Below are positions 1 through 9,038 of a stretch of DNA of 64,000 nt, in pieces. The DNA is from Cognaticolwellia beringensis (GTDB lineage: Bacteria; Pseudomonadota; Gammaproteobacteria; Enterobacterales; Alteromonadaceae): contig NZ_CP020465.1 in assembly GCF_002076895.1 (NCBI RefSeq), forward strand, positions 4,030,001 to 4,094,000, given 5' to 3'. Both the position numbers and the translations under genes were made by a program. Below the pieces are notes generated by a model. That model was not told the origin of the DNA, ran no database searches, and saw nothing but the letters and a program-made list of their open reading frames with translations. Position 1 is the first letter of the stretch; each line of letters starts with the position of its first letter.

Positions 1-51
1 AATAACTTGCTTAGCGCATAATTACATTAACCTCACTTGTTGGTGTATTGT

Positions 52-1125
52 GTGAATTGGAAAGAGTTTGTAGAAAATAGAAATCGCTTATTTTGGTTGG
101 TTCATACCGCTGGTTGGTGTGGTTTTGCCTTAGTACATTACTTAGGCTCATTACTGCACGACTTACGCGATATTTTTCTTGTTATTATCTTATTGAATGC
201 CTATGCCGGTTGGTTATTTACCGCACCGCTTAGGTATATCTATCGTCGTATCTGGAATTTTACCCCGTTAAAAATTGCCATCGTGGTGATATTAGCTTCT
301 TATTGCACGGGTGTATTATGGCAAGTAGTCAAAAACATCAATTATTGGGAAATATATAAACACGGTTACCGACCTGACTTTTGGCTGTATTACACCAAAA
401 ATAGCCTGTTATCTTTCTTTATTATTTTAAGTTGGAGCGGCTTATATTTTGGTACTAAATACTACCAAATGCTACAAATAGAAAAACAAAATGTATTACG
501 CGCCAATACTGTTGCTCATCAAGCGCAGCTTAAAATGTTACGTTATCAACTCAATCCCCACTTTTTATTTAATACCCTTAATGCAATATCAACCTTAATT
601 TTGGTGGAAGAAAACAAAGCGGCCAATGGCATGGTCACTAAATTAAGTGAATTTTTACGTTATTCACTTGAAAAAGATCCCATGAAGCGAGTTACGCTCG
701 ATAGCGAATTACAAGCACTCAGGCTTTATTTAGATATTGAAAAAGTGCGATTCGAAGAGCGATTACAAGTAACCTTTGATGTTGCTAATGACTGTAAATT
801 TGCCTTGGTGCCTAGCATGATATTGCAGCCCTTAGCTGAAAATGCGATTAAGCATGCTGTTGCCGTGCAAGAGCAAGGCGGCGGAATTCATGTGAAGGTG
901 CACCGATTTGGTAACGATTTATTGATAGAGTTAGCTGATGATGGGCCCGGTGCAGACATTATAAATGGCAACTTATTTCGTGAGAATGGTGTTGGTTTAG
1001 TCAATACTCGTGAACGATTACAGGCTTTATATCAGAAGGATTTTTCTTTAGTTGTTGCCAACAACACACCAACTGGTGTTAAAATCAGTATACGCATTCC
1101 CTATGAAGTTGGCCATCGAGTATGA
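52..1125 (+). CDS. LytS/YehU-type sensor histidine kinase
   Basis: Membrane sensor kinase of the LytS/YehU class, expected to autophosphorylate and pass phosphate to the LytTR regulator encoded next. The N-terminal half (about residues 10-145) is hydrophobic, with four likely membrane segments. It is followed by the His_kinase motif QLNPHFLFNTLN with the phospho-His near residue 169, then a HATPase_c region with ILQPLAENAIKHA (N box) and ADDGPGAD and GVGLVNTRERL (G boxes). There is no ATG near the start. TTG at 37, GTG at 43 and GTG at 52 are possible, and an in-frame stop at 28 excludes anything earlier. I chose GTG at 52 because it gives an N-terminus starting M-N-W-K, but no clear ribosome binding site decides it. 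The stop overlaps the next gene by 4 bases, indicating translational coupling. The signal sensed is unknown. Confidence 0.88.
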   Translation: MNWKEFVENRNRLFWLVHTAGWCGFALVHYLGSLLHDLRDIFLVIILLNAYAGWLFTAPLRYIYRRIWNFTPLKIAIVVILASYCTGVLWQVVKNINYWEIYKHGYRPDFWLYYTKNSLLSFFIILSWSGLYFGTKYYQMLQIEKQNVLRANTVAHQAQLKMLRYQLNPHFLFNTLNAISTLILVEENKAANGMVTKLSEFLRYSLEKDPMKRVTLDSELQALRLYLDIEKVRFEERLQVTFDVANDCKFALVPSMILQPLAENAIKHAVAVQEQGGGIHVKVHRFGNDLLIELADDGPGADIINGNLFRENGVGLVNTRERLQALYQKDFSLVVANNTPTGVKISIRIPYEVGHRV

Positions 1126-1946
1126 GCAAGCAGCTCACCACTATAATTGTTGATGACGAACCCCTTGCCAGAAAAGGTCTTGCGGTTCGTTTACAAGTGC
1201 ACAAAGACATTAACATTATTGCCCAATGCACTAATGGCAGAGAAGCATTAGAAGCTGTTAGGGCTTATCAACCAGATCTCATTTTTCTCGATATTCAAAT
1301 GCCAGGTTTAAACGGCTTTGAAGTCGTTGAAGCGATTATTGAGCAGGACTTATTATTGCCTATGGTGGTTTTTGTGACCGCTTATGATCAATACGCCATG
1401 CAAGCCTTTGAAGTACACGCACAAGATTACTTACTTAAACCTGCTGACGAACAACGCTTAGCGCAAACTTTAGATAAAATCCGCCAAAGCATCAGTAGTG
1501 AAGTAAATGCACTTCATAAATCAAAATTAGTGCGTTTAGTGAGTGATGTAACCGGTAACGACTGTGAAAAAATTCTACAAGAATTAGAAAATAACGAACC
1601 CGTCAGTATGTCTAGTTATTCCGACGTTTTAGCGATAAAAGACGCCGGAGAAGTCAGCCGGGTGCCCGTAAAAGATATTTTATGGATTGACGCTGCTGGC
1701 GACTATATGTGCGTGCATACTCATGATAATACCCATATCTTACGTAAAACCATGAAGCAGCTCGAAGAAGTGCTAGACCCAAGACGCTTTCTACGCAGCC
1801 ACCGCTCTACCATAGTGAACAAAAGTTACATTGATAAGTTTTGCAGCCAACTTAATGGTGAGTATTATTTAGTGATGTCAAACGGCAAAGAATTAAAAGT
1901 CAGTCGTAGCTATAAAGAGAAAGTTAAAAAAGCGGTGACGACTTAA
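1122..1946 (+). CDS. LytTR-family response regulator
   Basis: DNA-binding response regulator and partner of the preceding kinase. The receiver domain fills about residues 6-120, with acidic residues in IIVDDEPLARKG, the phospho-acceptor Asp near residue 56 in LIFLDIQMPG, the conserved Thr/Ala-Tyr region VTAYDQYA, and the Lys in YLLKP. A linker leads to a C-terminal LytTR domain (about 170-272) with the typical I-x-W-I-x-A-x-G-D-Y and F-L-R-S-H-R-S patterns. The start ATG overlaps the kinase stop (ATGA), so the two genes form one operon. This arrangement is the BtsSR/YpdAB/LytSR type. Its target genes cannot be told from the sequence. Confidence 0.92.
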   Translation: MSKQLTTIIVDDEPLARKGLAVRLQVHKDINIIAQCTNGREALEAVRAYQPDLIFLDIQMPGLNGFEVVEAIIEQDLLLPMVVFVTAYDQYAMQAFEVHAQDYLLKPADEQRLAQTLDKIRQSISSEVNALHKSKLVRLVSDVTGNDCEKILQELENNEPVSMSSYSDVLAIKDAGEVSRVPVKDILWIDAAGDYMCVHTHDNTHILRKTMKQLEEVLDPRRFLRSHRSTIVNKSYIDKFCSQLNGEYYLVMSNGKELKVSRSYKEKVKKAVTT

Positions 1947-2255
1947 CGTATAGATCTTATCATTAATGTTTCATGAATAGATATTCTGTCCGCTATTTGG
2001 AGAGAAACCTCTCACTAGTTGCATAATTATCTATGCATAAGGTTATACGCATAATGTTGCCTTTATTCTATTGATAACCCGATTTTATCTAAAAGACAGT
2101 GCAGTTGCGTTACTTTTCAATGAAAGTTAAATTGAGACTATCCCTGAAACATGAATTAACGAAATAAGGTGAACTTTATCAGGAATTTAGAGCTTAAAAA
2201 AACATAATTTGACTGATTAAACTTAATTACCAGTAAACTACAAGGATGAAATAAA
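1947..2255. other. Intergenic region with no recognised gene
   Basis: About 310 bases between the two-component pair and the small lipoprotein gene. I see AT-rich DNA and no convincing ORF on either strand. A 63-codon minus-strand frame covers part of it but runs into and antisense to the lipoprotein gene and has no family features. The segment presumably holds the end of the LytTR transcript and a promoter for the lipoprotein gene. Confidence 0.4.
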
Positions 2256-2492
2256 ATGCGGATATTAATGGTTGGATTAATGTTGTTAACTTTAACAACG
2301 GGCTGTGCATCAAGTTCGGATTTAGATAAAAGTGCTGAAAGGCACATTAAATCTGGTGATTATTACCAATCAATCGGACAACATCAAGCCGCGAGAGAAG
2401 AGTATAGTGAGGCTGATAAAGATTTTGACCAAGCAGGAGAAGTGTTTTCCATTTTGATTGATTTATTTAATCACTTTTCAAAAGACGACTAA
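2256..2492 (+). CDS. Small putative lipoprotein
   Basis: A 78-residue protein with a lipoprotein signal: short basic start, hydrophobic stretch, and lipobox ending at Cys near residue 17 (L-T-T-G-C). The mature part is short, charged and predicted helical, with a TPR-like flavour (HIKSGDYYQSIGQHQAAREEYSEA). It would be anchored in the inner or outer membrane facing the periplasm. AAGGAT lies upstream of the ATG at a reasonable distance. I do not recognise a named family. It stands alone between the LytTR operon and a SUKH-like gene, so context gives no role. Confidence 0.65.
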   Translation: MRILMVGLMLLTLTTGCASSSDLDKSAERHIKSGDYYQSIGQHQAAREEYSEADKDFDQAGEVFSILIDLFNHFSKDD

Positions 2493-2554
2493 TTTTAAAA
2501 AAGAGCATGTTAATGAACCCTCTCAAAAAGTTCTTATATTTGGAGTACCTCTAA

Positions 2555-3004
2555 GTGCAAAGTATTGATCGTTATATGGATAACAACTGCAGTGAACAAG
2601 CTATGACACCTATATCTAACGTTGATATTGCAGAGCTTGAAGCGCGACTTTCTGTAATATTACCTGACTCATACAAATACCTATTGTCGAATTACGGTTT
2701 ACTTCACACGCCTAATGTTATGACTAAAACATGTGATTTATCGGTCGAGCTTTCCCAAGTACAGGATTTTTTAAGCCTTGAAGATGTATATTCACTTTCT
2801 AAATTATATGAAATGAGTGGTATGCCAAAAGGTCATATCTTGTTTGCGTCAGACTGTAAGGGCAACATGTTTTGTTTTAAACTTAGCGATTGTGAAATCA
2901 AGCACACCGATGTACCCGTATGGTTTTACGAACATGAATTTCATATTGTAAAAAAAGTATCGGACAGCTTCAGTGCATGGATCGGAGATTTCAATAAAGA
3001 ATAG
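2555..3004 (+). CDS. SMI1/KNR4 (SUKH) family protein
   Basis: A 149-residue protein resembling the SMI1/KNR4 (SUKH) family. In bacteria these are commonly immunity proteins for polymorphic or contact-dependent toxins. Visible features are an N-terminal region 'I-A-E-L-E-A-R-L-S-V-x-L-P-x-S-Y-K-Y-L-L-S-N-Y-G' (about residues 24-47), typical of the SUKH opening helix-strand, and later G-H-I-L-F-A-S-D-C-K-G-N-M-F-C-F with the usual D-x-x-G-N core. The start is GTG at 2555 with TGGAG upstream; an ATG seven codons later lacks a ribosome binding site. No intact toxin gene adjoins it, but two broken ORFs follow at 3162-3661. An immunity role is an inference from family and neighbourhood. Confidence 0.65.
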   Translation: MQSIDRYMDNNCSEQAMTPISNVDIAELEARLSVILPDSYKYLLSNYGLLHTPNVMTKTCDLSVELSQVQDFLSLEDVYSLSKLYEMSGMPKGHILFASDCKGNMFCFKLSDCEIKHTDVPVWFYEHEFHIVKKVSDSFSAWIGDFNKE

Positions 3005-3161
3005 ATAAACTGACTTTTCTATTATTTTCACTACCCTAGATATTATTTATGCTAAATGTTCCATGCTTATTTATTATGTAATTAACCTTAATAGAACTAT
3101 GCTTCTAGTTGTAATTCAATGCTATTTATCGTCTACCTAAATCTCGGGTAAATAGGCTATA

Positions 3162-3455
3162 GATAGCACTGAAAAAGCTATTATACCTTGGACACTGCCT
3201 GTCTGGCACGGAGATGCAAATGAGACTAAATATCAATGGACACATGGCTATACTCAAGAAGCTAATTGTCTTTTGTCTAGCATTGATCATCCGTTTGAAT
3301 ATAAAGCACCTGAATCATTAAAAGGTCATACGTTAGGTGGATTAGTAGGGTATCGATATTTAGGATCAGATGAGTTGATCGCCAATGGTGATATTAAACG
3401 CGTGAATGTCAGTCATGCTATGGAAAATATTAAAAACTCATGGAAGAACGTGTAG
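3162..3455 (+). pseudogene. Truncated ORF, unknown family
   Basis: An open frame begins after a stop at 3159 and ends with TAG at 3453. It has no ATG, GTG or TTG until TTG at 3273, yet the sequence before that reads like protein (PWTLPVWHGD...YQWTHGYTQEAN, rich in W, H and G). The 5' end is therefore missing or mutated. I do not recognise the family. Together with the overlapping frame at 3440-3661 it may be the broken remains of one gene downstream of the SUKH protein. Confidence 0.4.
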
Positions 3456-3661
3456 ATGTAACACGAATAACGCAATCAACGGCACGTTATTTTATCACAA
3501 AAATGAAACAAAAAAATCAAATTCATTTTTCAAATCGTAATTATCAAGACTTTACCTACAGAATGATAATGAATTCTTTATCAGACGAGTTACAAAATAG
3601 GCTAATGAAAATATCAAAAGAAATGTTAACCGATCAGGAATGGTTGTCGCGCCTGAGTTAG
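3440..3661 (+). CDS. Small hypothetical protein or frameshifted 3' part
   Basis: A 73-codon frame starting at an ATG inside the end of the previous broken ORF, in a different reading frame. The protein is basic and polar (RITQSTARYFITKMKQKNQIHF...LSDELQNRLMKISKEML) with no recognised domain. No ribosome binding site precedes the ATG, so this is either a frameshifted continuation of the upstream fragment or a non-gene. A strong terminator follows about 45 bases later. Confidence 0.3.
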   Translation: MEERVDVTRITQSTARYFITKMKQKNQIHFSNRNYQDFTYRMIMNSLSDELQNRLMKISKEMLTDQEWLSRLS

Positions 3662-3708
3662 TATCGCTAGGCATTGATAAAATTTTATCGATTAAATTAT
3701 TGATATAA

Positions 3709-3743
3709 AAAAAGAGTAAACAACGCTTGTGTTTACTCTTTTT
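3709..3743. terminator. Bidirectional rho-independent terminator
   Basis: A perfect 13-bp stem (AAAAAGAGTAAAC / GTTTACTCTTTTT) with a 9-base loop, A-run on one side and T-run on the other. It lies between the rightward broken ORFs and the leftward curA gene and can serve both. Confidence 0.85.
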
Positions 3744-3772
3744 AAATTTTTACTAATCTGGCGACAAACAGC

Positions 3773-4861
3773 TTATTTAGCTAATTCGATCGGTCCTACT
3801 TCTATAACACGTTTACCGAAATTCTCACCTTTTAATAGGCCGATAAAAGCACTTGCTGCTTGTTCTAAACCGATAACTTTATCTTCACGATATTGAATTT
3901 TACCTTCAGCAAGCCATTGGCCCATCGCTTGACTAAATTCGTTGTAACGATGACCGTAATCATCAAATACGATAAAGCCCTGCATTTTAATGCGCTTAAC
4001 TAATATTAGTCCCATCAGTTGCGACATTCTGTCAGGCCCAGAAGGCAGCTCAGTAGCATTGTATTGCGAAATCAAACCACAAACAGGTACTCGCGCGCTA
4101 GAATTCAATAGTGGCATTACAGCGTCGAATACTGAGCCACCGACATTTTCAAAATAAACATCAATACCAGCAGGACATTGCTCAGCCAGTAACTTTGCTA
4201 AATTTTCATCTTTATGGTTTAAACAGGCATCAAAACCAAGCGTGTTAGTAACGTAATTACACTTTTCTTCACTACCGGCGATACCAATAACACGACAACC
4301 TTGTAATTTCGCAATTTGGCCGACTAAGCTACCTACAGCGCCACTTGCTGCTGCCACAACTACGGTTTCACCTGCTTTTGGTTGGCCAATATCGAGTAAG
4401 CCCATATAGGCGGTTAACCCCGGCATACCTAACACGCCAAGTGCATATGATGGTGTGGTTAACGCTTTAGGTAACTTTAACAGGTCATCACCATTGGAAA
4501 GCGCATAATCTTGCCAACCGGTATAAGCCACAACTAAATCGCCAACTTGGAAATTGTCATTGAGAGATTTCTCAACACGACAAACCGCGCCACCAACCAT
4601 AACTTCGTCAATCGCAACCGGTTCAGCGTAAGACTTTGCATCGCTCATACGACCACGCATGTAAGGGTCTAGGGATAAATATACCGTTCTTAATAATACT
4701 TCACCTTGGCTCGGTGTCGGTATTTCGGTATTAATAAGGTTAAAGTTCTCGGCTGTTGGCGCGCCTACAGGACGAGAAGCTAAAGTAAATTGACGGTTTT
4801 GCTGCCAATTTTGTTTTAATGTAGAAGTGCTATCGGCATTATTAACTATGTTAGCGGTCAT
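3773..4861 (-). CDS. curA: NADPH-dependent MDR-family oxidoreductase (CurA/YncB-like)
   Basis: Zinc-independent medium-chain dehydrogenase/reductase of the leukotriene B4 12-hydroxydehydrogenase/CurA family, which reduces C=C bonds of enones with NADPH. The 362 residues match the family in length after a roughly 20-residue N-terminal extension. Visible features are the family opening L-A-S-R-P-V-G-x-P, the segment LDPYMRGRMSD, the cofactor-binding VVVAAASGAVGSLVGQIAK (near residues 168-186), G-I-A-G-S-E-E-K-C, and G-F-D-A-C-L-N-H-K. It lies 100 bases downstream of the PfpI-like gene on the same strand, with an inverted repeat between them, and divergent from the LysR gene, which may control both. 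Physiological substrate unknown. Confidence 0.85.
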   Translation of the reverse strand: MTANIVNNADSTSTLKQNWQQNRQFTLASRPVGAPTAENFNLINTEIPTPSQGEVLLRTVYLSLDPYMRGRMSDAKSYAEPVAIDEVMVGGAVCRVEKSLNDNFQVGDLVVAYTGWQDYALSNGDDLLKLPKALTTPSYALGVLGMPGLTAYMGLLDIGQPKAGETVVVAAASGAVGSLVGQIAKLQGCRVIGIAGSEEKCNYVTNTLGFDACLNHKDENLAKLLAEQCPAGIDVYFENVGGSVFDAVMPLLNSSARVPVCGLISQYNATELPSGPDRMSQLMGLILVKRIKMQGFIVFDDYGHRYNEFSQAMGQWLAEGKIQYREDKVIGLEQAASAFIGLLKGENFGKRVIEVGPIELAK

Positions 4862-4899
4862 TATATTGTCCTAACTAAATATCATGAGTATTAGAGATA

Positions 4900-4935
4900 A
4901 CATAGCCAAATATCTATCCAGATAATTGGCTATGT
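4900..4935. repeat. Inverted repeat between PfpI-like gene and curA
   Basis: Arms ACATAGCCAA and TTGGCTATGT, extended by inner TATC/GATA, form a strong hairpin without a T-run in the 100-base gap between the two minus-strand genes. It could be a processing site, a partial terminator or a palindromic operator. Confidence 0.55.
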
Positions 4936-4961
4936 GGATTTTGTTGTAATGACTTTAGGTA

Positions 4962-5657
4962 TTAGCTTAATTTTTTAATTAAACGTGCAGCCGCTTCGCT
5001 TGAACTCGCTGGGTTTTGGCCACTGATAATACCGCTATCTTCAACAACGAATGATGACCAGTCGTCACCTTTTTGGTAGTTTGCGCCTTGCTTAATTAGC
5101 TCATCTTCAAGTAAAAATGGCACGATATCCGTTAACTGTACAGCTGCTTCTTCACTGTTAGTAAAGCCAGCCATTTTTTTACCTTTAACGATTGGGTTGC
5201 CATTTTTGTCTTTAACATTAAGCAATACTGACGTTGAATGACAAACTACAGCTACTGGCTTATTTTGTTCGATGAAAGCTGAGATCAAAGCAATAGAGTC
5301 TTGATCATGAGTTAAATCCCACATTGGGCCGTGTCCACCAGGATAAAATACAGCGGCATAATCATTCGCATCAACAAGATTTAACTTGGTTGTGGTCGCC
5401 AATACTTGTTGATTTTCTTTATCTTGCTCAAAACGGCGAGTAGCATCTGTTTGAAAGTCAACTTCTGCGCTTTTTGGATCTAGCGGTGGTTGTCCGCCTA
5501 AAGGTGAGGCTAATGTTACAGAGTAACCCGCGTCAATTAGTTGATAATAAGGGGCAGCAAACTCTTCTAACCAGAAACCAGTTTTTTCACCTGTGTCACC
5601 TAATTTATCATGCGAAGTTAATACCATTAATACTTTATTTGTATTTGTTGCAGTCAT
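4962..5657 (-). CDS. DJ-1/PfpI superfamily protein (HchA/Hsp31-like)
   Basis: Type 1 glutamine amidotransferase-like protein of the DJ-1/PfpI superfamily, 231 residues. The nucleophile elbow A-V-V-C-H-S places the catalytic Cys near residue 139, and upstream are Y-P-G-G-H-G-P-M-W-D-L, the usual second motif, and S-P-L-G-G-Q-P-P-L-D-P-K-S. Members act as glyoxalase III, deglycase or chaperone. The length and the PGGHGPMWDL motif fit the Hsp31/YDR533C-like branch. Its neighbours are a CurA-type enone reductase and a divergent LysR regulator, a common arrangement for reactive-aldehyde or electrophile detoxification; that role is an inference. Confidence 0.85.
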   Translation of the reverse strand: MTATNTNKVLMVLTSHDKLGDTGEKTGFWLEEFAAPYYQLIDAGYSVTLASPLGGQPPLDPKSAEVDFQTDATRRFEQDKENQQVLATTTKLNLVDANDYAAVFYPGGHGPMWDLTHDQDSIALISAFIEQNKPVAVVCHSTSVLLNVKDKNGNPIVKGKKMAGFTNSEEAAVQLTDIVPFLLEDELIKQGANYQKGDDWSSFVVEDSGIISGQNPASSSEAAARLIKKLS

Positions 5658-5895
5658 TTTAATTATCCTTTGCTGTTAATCAGCGACTTGTTTTTAAAAG
5701 TAAAAGTTGATGAAAATACTTTCTTGAAAATAAATATAATGAAGTAACAGAATTAAGTTCTTCAATCTATGGACAAAGTATATGCTCAATTATTTTTAAT
5801 ACAATGCAGAGTAATTTGATATCTTTGTTTTAATTATTGATACAATAGCTAAGTGTTTATTCTTTATTATCAAATTTGTTATTACTGAGGATTAA

Positions 5896-6816
5896 ATGGA
5901 TATTTCTTTTGAACAGTTGAAGAGCATGGTGGTTTTTTCACATGTGGTTGAACAAGGGAATTTTAGTGCGGCAGCAAAGCATATAGGGCTTTCAAGAGCC
6001 GTAGTAAGCTACCATATAAAAAAACTAGAACAACAACTTGGCGTTACACTATTAAACCGTTCAACGCGCTCAATTGCCCTTACACAAGCGGGTAGTGATT
6101 ATTATCAAAGGTGTCGTATCATTGCACAACAAGCGAGTGCCGCGAATCAACAAATTGAAAACGTTAAAAATGAACCCGAAGGACTGCTTAAAATTACCTG
6201 TCCAGTAAGCGTAGGCTTGCATACTATTGTGCCTGCTTTGGACAAATTTCGAAATATTTATCCAAAGATCGAGCTTGATATTATGTTAACCGATGAAGTA
6301 GTCAATATTGTAAAAGAAGGTATTGATTTAGCGATTAGAGGCGCACCATTATCTGACTCAGGTTTACAAGCAAGAAAGCTTGCTGTTTTATCTACTTGTA
6401 TTTGCGGATCTCCAGAGTACTTTAAACAACATGGGCGTCCGAATAAACCAAGTGAATTAAATCAACATAATTGGGTAGTCTACAAACTTACCAGTAATAA
6501 ATTAGCACTTGAAAAGTCAGGACGAACATATACAGTTGATATTAAAGGTACAATAAAAACTAATAATGCCACGGCAAGAACCGCTTTTGTTGAAGGGGGT
6601 CATGGCTTAGGTCGAGTGCCAACCTATGATGCTTGGCCAAAAATTAAAGCAGGACGATTACAAACTGTTTTAGACGATTACCAGCTTAAAGCCATCGATG
6701 TTTATGGCGTTTTTCCGCCAGGGGCTGCAACATCAAAAAAATTACGATTGTTAATTGATTTTCTTAAACAATTTTTTGATCAACAACAGGCAAAATTAGT
6801 CACTCAATACCCTTAA
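5896..6816 (+). CDS. LysR-family transcriptional regulator
   Basis: A 306-residue LysR-type regulator. The N-terminal winged helix-turn-helix (about residues 5-65) has the classic F-S-A-A-A-K-H-I-G-L-S-R-A-V-V-S-Y-H-I-K-K-L-E pattern. The effector domain occupies about 90-300. The shape (R-S-T-R-S-I-A-L-T-Q-A-G, 'GLLKITCPVSVG') fits the large AaeR/DmlR-like (CrgA) branch. TGAGG sits just before the ATG. It is divergently placed from the PfpI-like and curA genes with about 240 bases between, so local control of those genes, probably in response to reactive small molecules, is the natural guess. Confidence 0.9.
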   Translation: MDISFEQLKSMVVFSHVVEQGNFSAAAKHIGLSRAVVSYHIKKLEQQLGVTLLNRSTRSIALTQAGSDYYQRCRIIAQQASAANQQIENVKNEPEGLLKITCPVSVGLHTIVPALDKFRNIYPKIELDIMLTDEVVNIVKEGIDLAIRGAPLSDSGLQARKLAVLSTCICGSPEYFKQHGRPNKPSELNQHNWVVYKLTSNKLALEKSGRTYTVDIKGTIKTNNATARTAFVEGGHGLGRVPTYDAWPKIKAGRLQTVLDDYQLKAIDVYGVFPPGAATSKKLRLLIDFLKQFFDQQQAKLVTQYP

Positions 6817-6857
6817 GGTTAGTTTATTTATATGCCAACGCAGCACAAGTTCGGTTA

Positions 6858-7892
6858 TCAAAGTCGCTGCGCGGTTAACGCTAAAATATTTTCTTGAGCC
6901 TGTACTAAATTATTACTCACGCCTTGTTGATGCATAATGGCTGTTTGTAATGCTACATGGGCGACAGCATTGTTTTGCTCGGCAATCATAATATTAGACT
7001 TTCCTGCGATCATGGCCTGTACTGCACCCACGCCAAGTTTTGTTGCTAAAATTCTATCTTTGGCAACTGGTGAGCCGCCACGCTGGATATGACCGAGTAT
7101 ACAGGCAGTACAATCAATATTAGCGAGTGTTTGCAACTGTTGTGCTAGTGCAGTAGCTCCGCCTTGCCATAAATTTTCTGCCAGCACGATAATATAGCTA
7201 GCATGCCTATTGGCTTGAGCGAGCTTTATTTCTTTTGCTAAGGCGAGTAACTTTTCTTGTTCACTGGCGGTTTGATTTTTTGTGGCAAAGTTTTCAAATG
7301 AAATGATTTGTTCTGCCGCGCAAGCAATTCCGACATTATAAGTAATATGGCCGCTATTTCGTCCCATTAATTCAACAATGAAAATTCGTTCAAACGCTTC
7401 TGCGGTATCGCGTATTTTATCTATCGCCTCTATAGCGGTATTGATCGCTGTTGAAAAACCTATGCTAAAGTCACTACCATCAATATCATTGTCAATGGTA
7501 CCTGGGATACCGATCACTTGACCAGACCACTGCTTTTGTAAAGCAAGTAAACCTGTAAATGAGCCATCACCACCAATCACAATTAAACCATCTATTTTCT
7601 CCTTCATTAAGGTACTCGTTGCTTGTGCTATACCTAATGATGTTTTCATGGTTGGGCAACGAGCACTTTTTAAAATAGTACCGCCTTTATGGATAATGTG
7701 CGCGACAGCTTTATCGCTCAATAATACGGATTCGTCATCAATCAAACCATTAAAGCCCGCGTAAAAGCCAAATACGGCTATTTTGTAATGGTGTGCTGCA
7801 ATAACTATCGCTCTTATGGCTGCGTTCATCCCCGGTGCATCACCGCCACTGGTTAAAATACCTATGTGTTTAATTGTCATAATTTTAGTCAT
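6858..7892 (-). CDS. pfkA: 6-phosphofructokinase
   Basis: Commits fructose-6-phosphate to glycolysis by ATP-dependent phosphorylation in the cytoplasm. At 344 residues it is slightly longer than the usual 320. Motifs: I-L-T-S-G-G-D-A-P-G-M-N-A near the start (ATP site), I-G-G-D-G-S-F-T-G (the Gly after Asp fits ATP rather than pyrophosphate use), G-T-I-D-N-D-I-D-G-S-D with the catalytic Asp, M-G-R-N-S-G, and late L-G-H-I-Q-R-G-G-S-P. A second ATG five codons in (MTIKHIG) would give a start closer to known proteins. It converges with the LysR gene, with about 40 bases between. Confidence 0.92.
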   Translation of the reverse strand: MTKIMTIKHIGILTSGGDAPGMNAAIRAIVIAAHHYKIAVFGFYAGFNGLIDDESVLLSDKAVAHIIHKGGTILKSARCPTMKTSLGIAQATSTLMKEKIDGLIVIGGDGSFTGLLALQKQWSGQVIGIPGTIDNDIDGSDFSIGFSTAINTAIEAIDKIRDTAEAFERIFIVELMGRNSGHITYNVGIACAAEQIISFENFATKNQTASEQEKLLALAKEIKLAQANRHASYIIVLAENLWQGGATALAQQLQTLANIDCTACILGHIQRGGSPVAKDRILATKLGVGAVQAMIAGKSNIMIAEQNNAVAHVALQTAIMHQQGVSNNLVQAQENILALTAQRL

Positions 7893-8189
7893 CCGAGTAG
7901 TTAGTCACAGTTATTTATCTTGAACGTTTGCTAAAGCGAAGTGCCATTAAGCTAAGGTGAAAGAGTTTTGTATTAATCTAAGCTTAGTTTATTCTAAGCC
8001 AGTCATTGTTAGTTATATACTTGGGCTTGGGCTATTTGAAGATCTGGGTTTCAACCTACTGAACAAGAATGGGTACACCGTTTATAACTCTAGATTGAAC
8101 TGCAGTATCTAAGCTGTGCCTTATCTATAAATCTTTTAATACCGCTAAAGGGTACAGACAATAATTTAATTGGTAAAACAGGAGGGTAA

Positions 8190-9038
8190 ATGATAAAAAT
8201 AAAACAGATACTGCTTTGTATGGTACTCTCTGCGCTGCTTTCTGGTTGTAGCTTCCGATTTGTCTACAACCATTTAGATTGGTGGACTAATTGGTATCTT
8301 GATGATTATGTCACGCTGAATGAGCAGCAACAGCAAAACTTTGATCATGAGTTTGAGCAATTGCATTTATGGCATAGAACAACGCAGTTACCTGTTTATG
8401 TGCAGCAGCTTAAAAGCCTTAAAATTGCGATTAATGAAGAAATAAACGAGCAACAAGTCACCGATAACTTAGCGAAGTTTATTCAACATTGGCAAAACTT
8501 CTTAATGGCCGCAGAGCCTAGATTACAACTGCTAGCTTTTAATTTATCTACCGAGCAAAAACAGCAGTTATTACTAGCATTACAAGAAGCTAATCAAGAA
8601 AATATTGATGATATCGAAGATCTTTCTCAGCAAGAGTGGCGAGAAGAGCGAAGCGATGACCAAAAAGATCAACTTAAATCCTGGTTTGGTAAGCTAACAG
8701 CTGATCAAAAATCGCAAGTTACATTGATGAGTAAAAACTTTCAGCGCTCACTTTTATCTCGTATGGTTTATCGTCAACGTTGGACACATCAATTCGGAGA
8801 GCTTTTAAATGGCGAATTACCTGATCATCAATTTAAGTTTGAATTTTATCGTTTATTTGTAAATGGCCGTGCTTTAAGAGACGAAAAATTAAATGCAATT
8901 TCAGCTAATAATAATCAAGTGTTTGCGAAAATTTTCGTTTATATGGTAAATACTGCCAATGACAAACAACGTAAGCGGATTAATAAAAAAATTGATAAAG
9001 TGATCGGTGATTTAGAGTACTTAATTAATAATGATTAA
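8190..9038 (+). CDS. DUF6279-type lipoprotein
   Basis: A 282-residue lipoprotein with a signal ending in L-S-G-C (Cys near residue 20). The mature protein begins FRFVYNHLDWW...WYLDDYVTLN, the recognisable opening of the DUF6279 family, which is widespread in gammaproteobacteria and of unknown function. The remainder is a long, mostly helical, Gln- and charge-rich domain. A very good ribosome binding site (AGGAGGGT) precedes the ATG. The last codons overlap an 18-base sequence resembling the terminal repeat of the MITE at 18631, so the gene's 3' end may have been reshaped by an insertion. Confidence 0.8.
   Translation: MIKIKQILLCMVLSALLSGCSFRFVYNHLDWWTNWYLDDYVTLNEQQQQNFDHEFEQLHLWHRTTQLPVYVQQLKSLKIAINEEINEQQVTDNLAKFIQHWQNFLMAAEPRLQLLAFNLSTEQKQQLLLALQEANQENIDDIEDLSQQEWREERSDDQKDQLKSWFGKLTADQKSQVTLMSKNFQRSLLSRMVYRQRWTHQFGELLNGELPDHQFKFEFYRLFVNGRALRDEKLNAISANNNQVFAKIFVYMVNTANDKQRKRINKKIDKVIGDLEYLINND

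Noticed and set aside
2156..2347. Minus-strand ORF of 63 codons over the small lipoprotein start
   Set aside because: Overlaps a better-supported gene with a lipoprotein signal; no ribosome binding site or family features.
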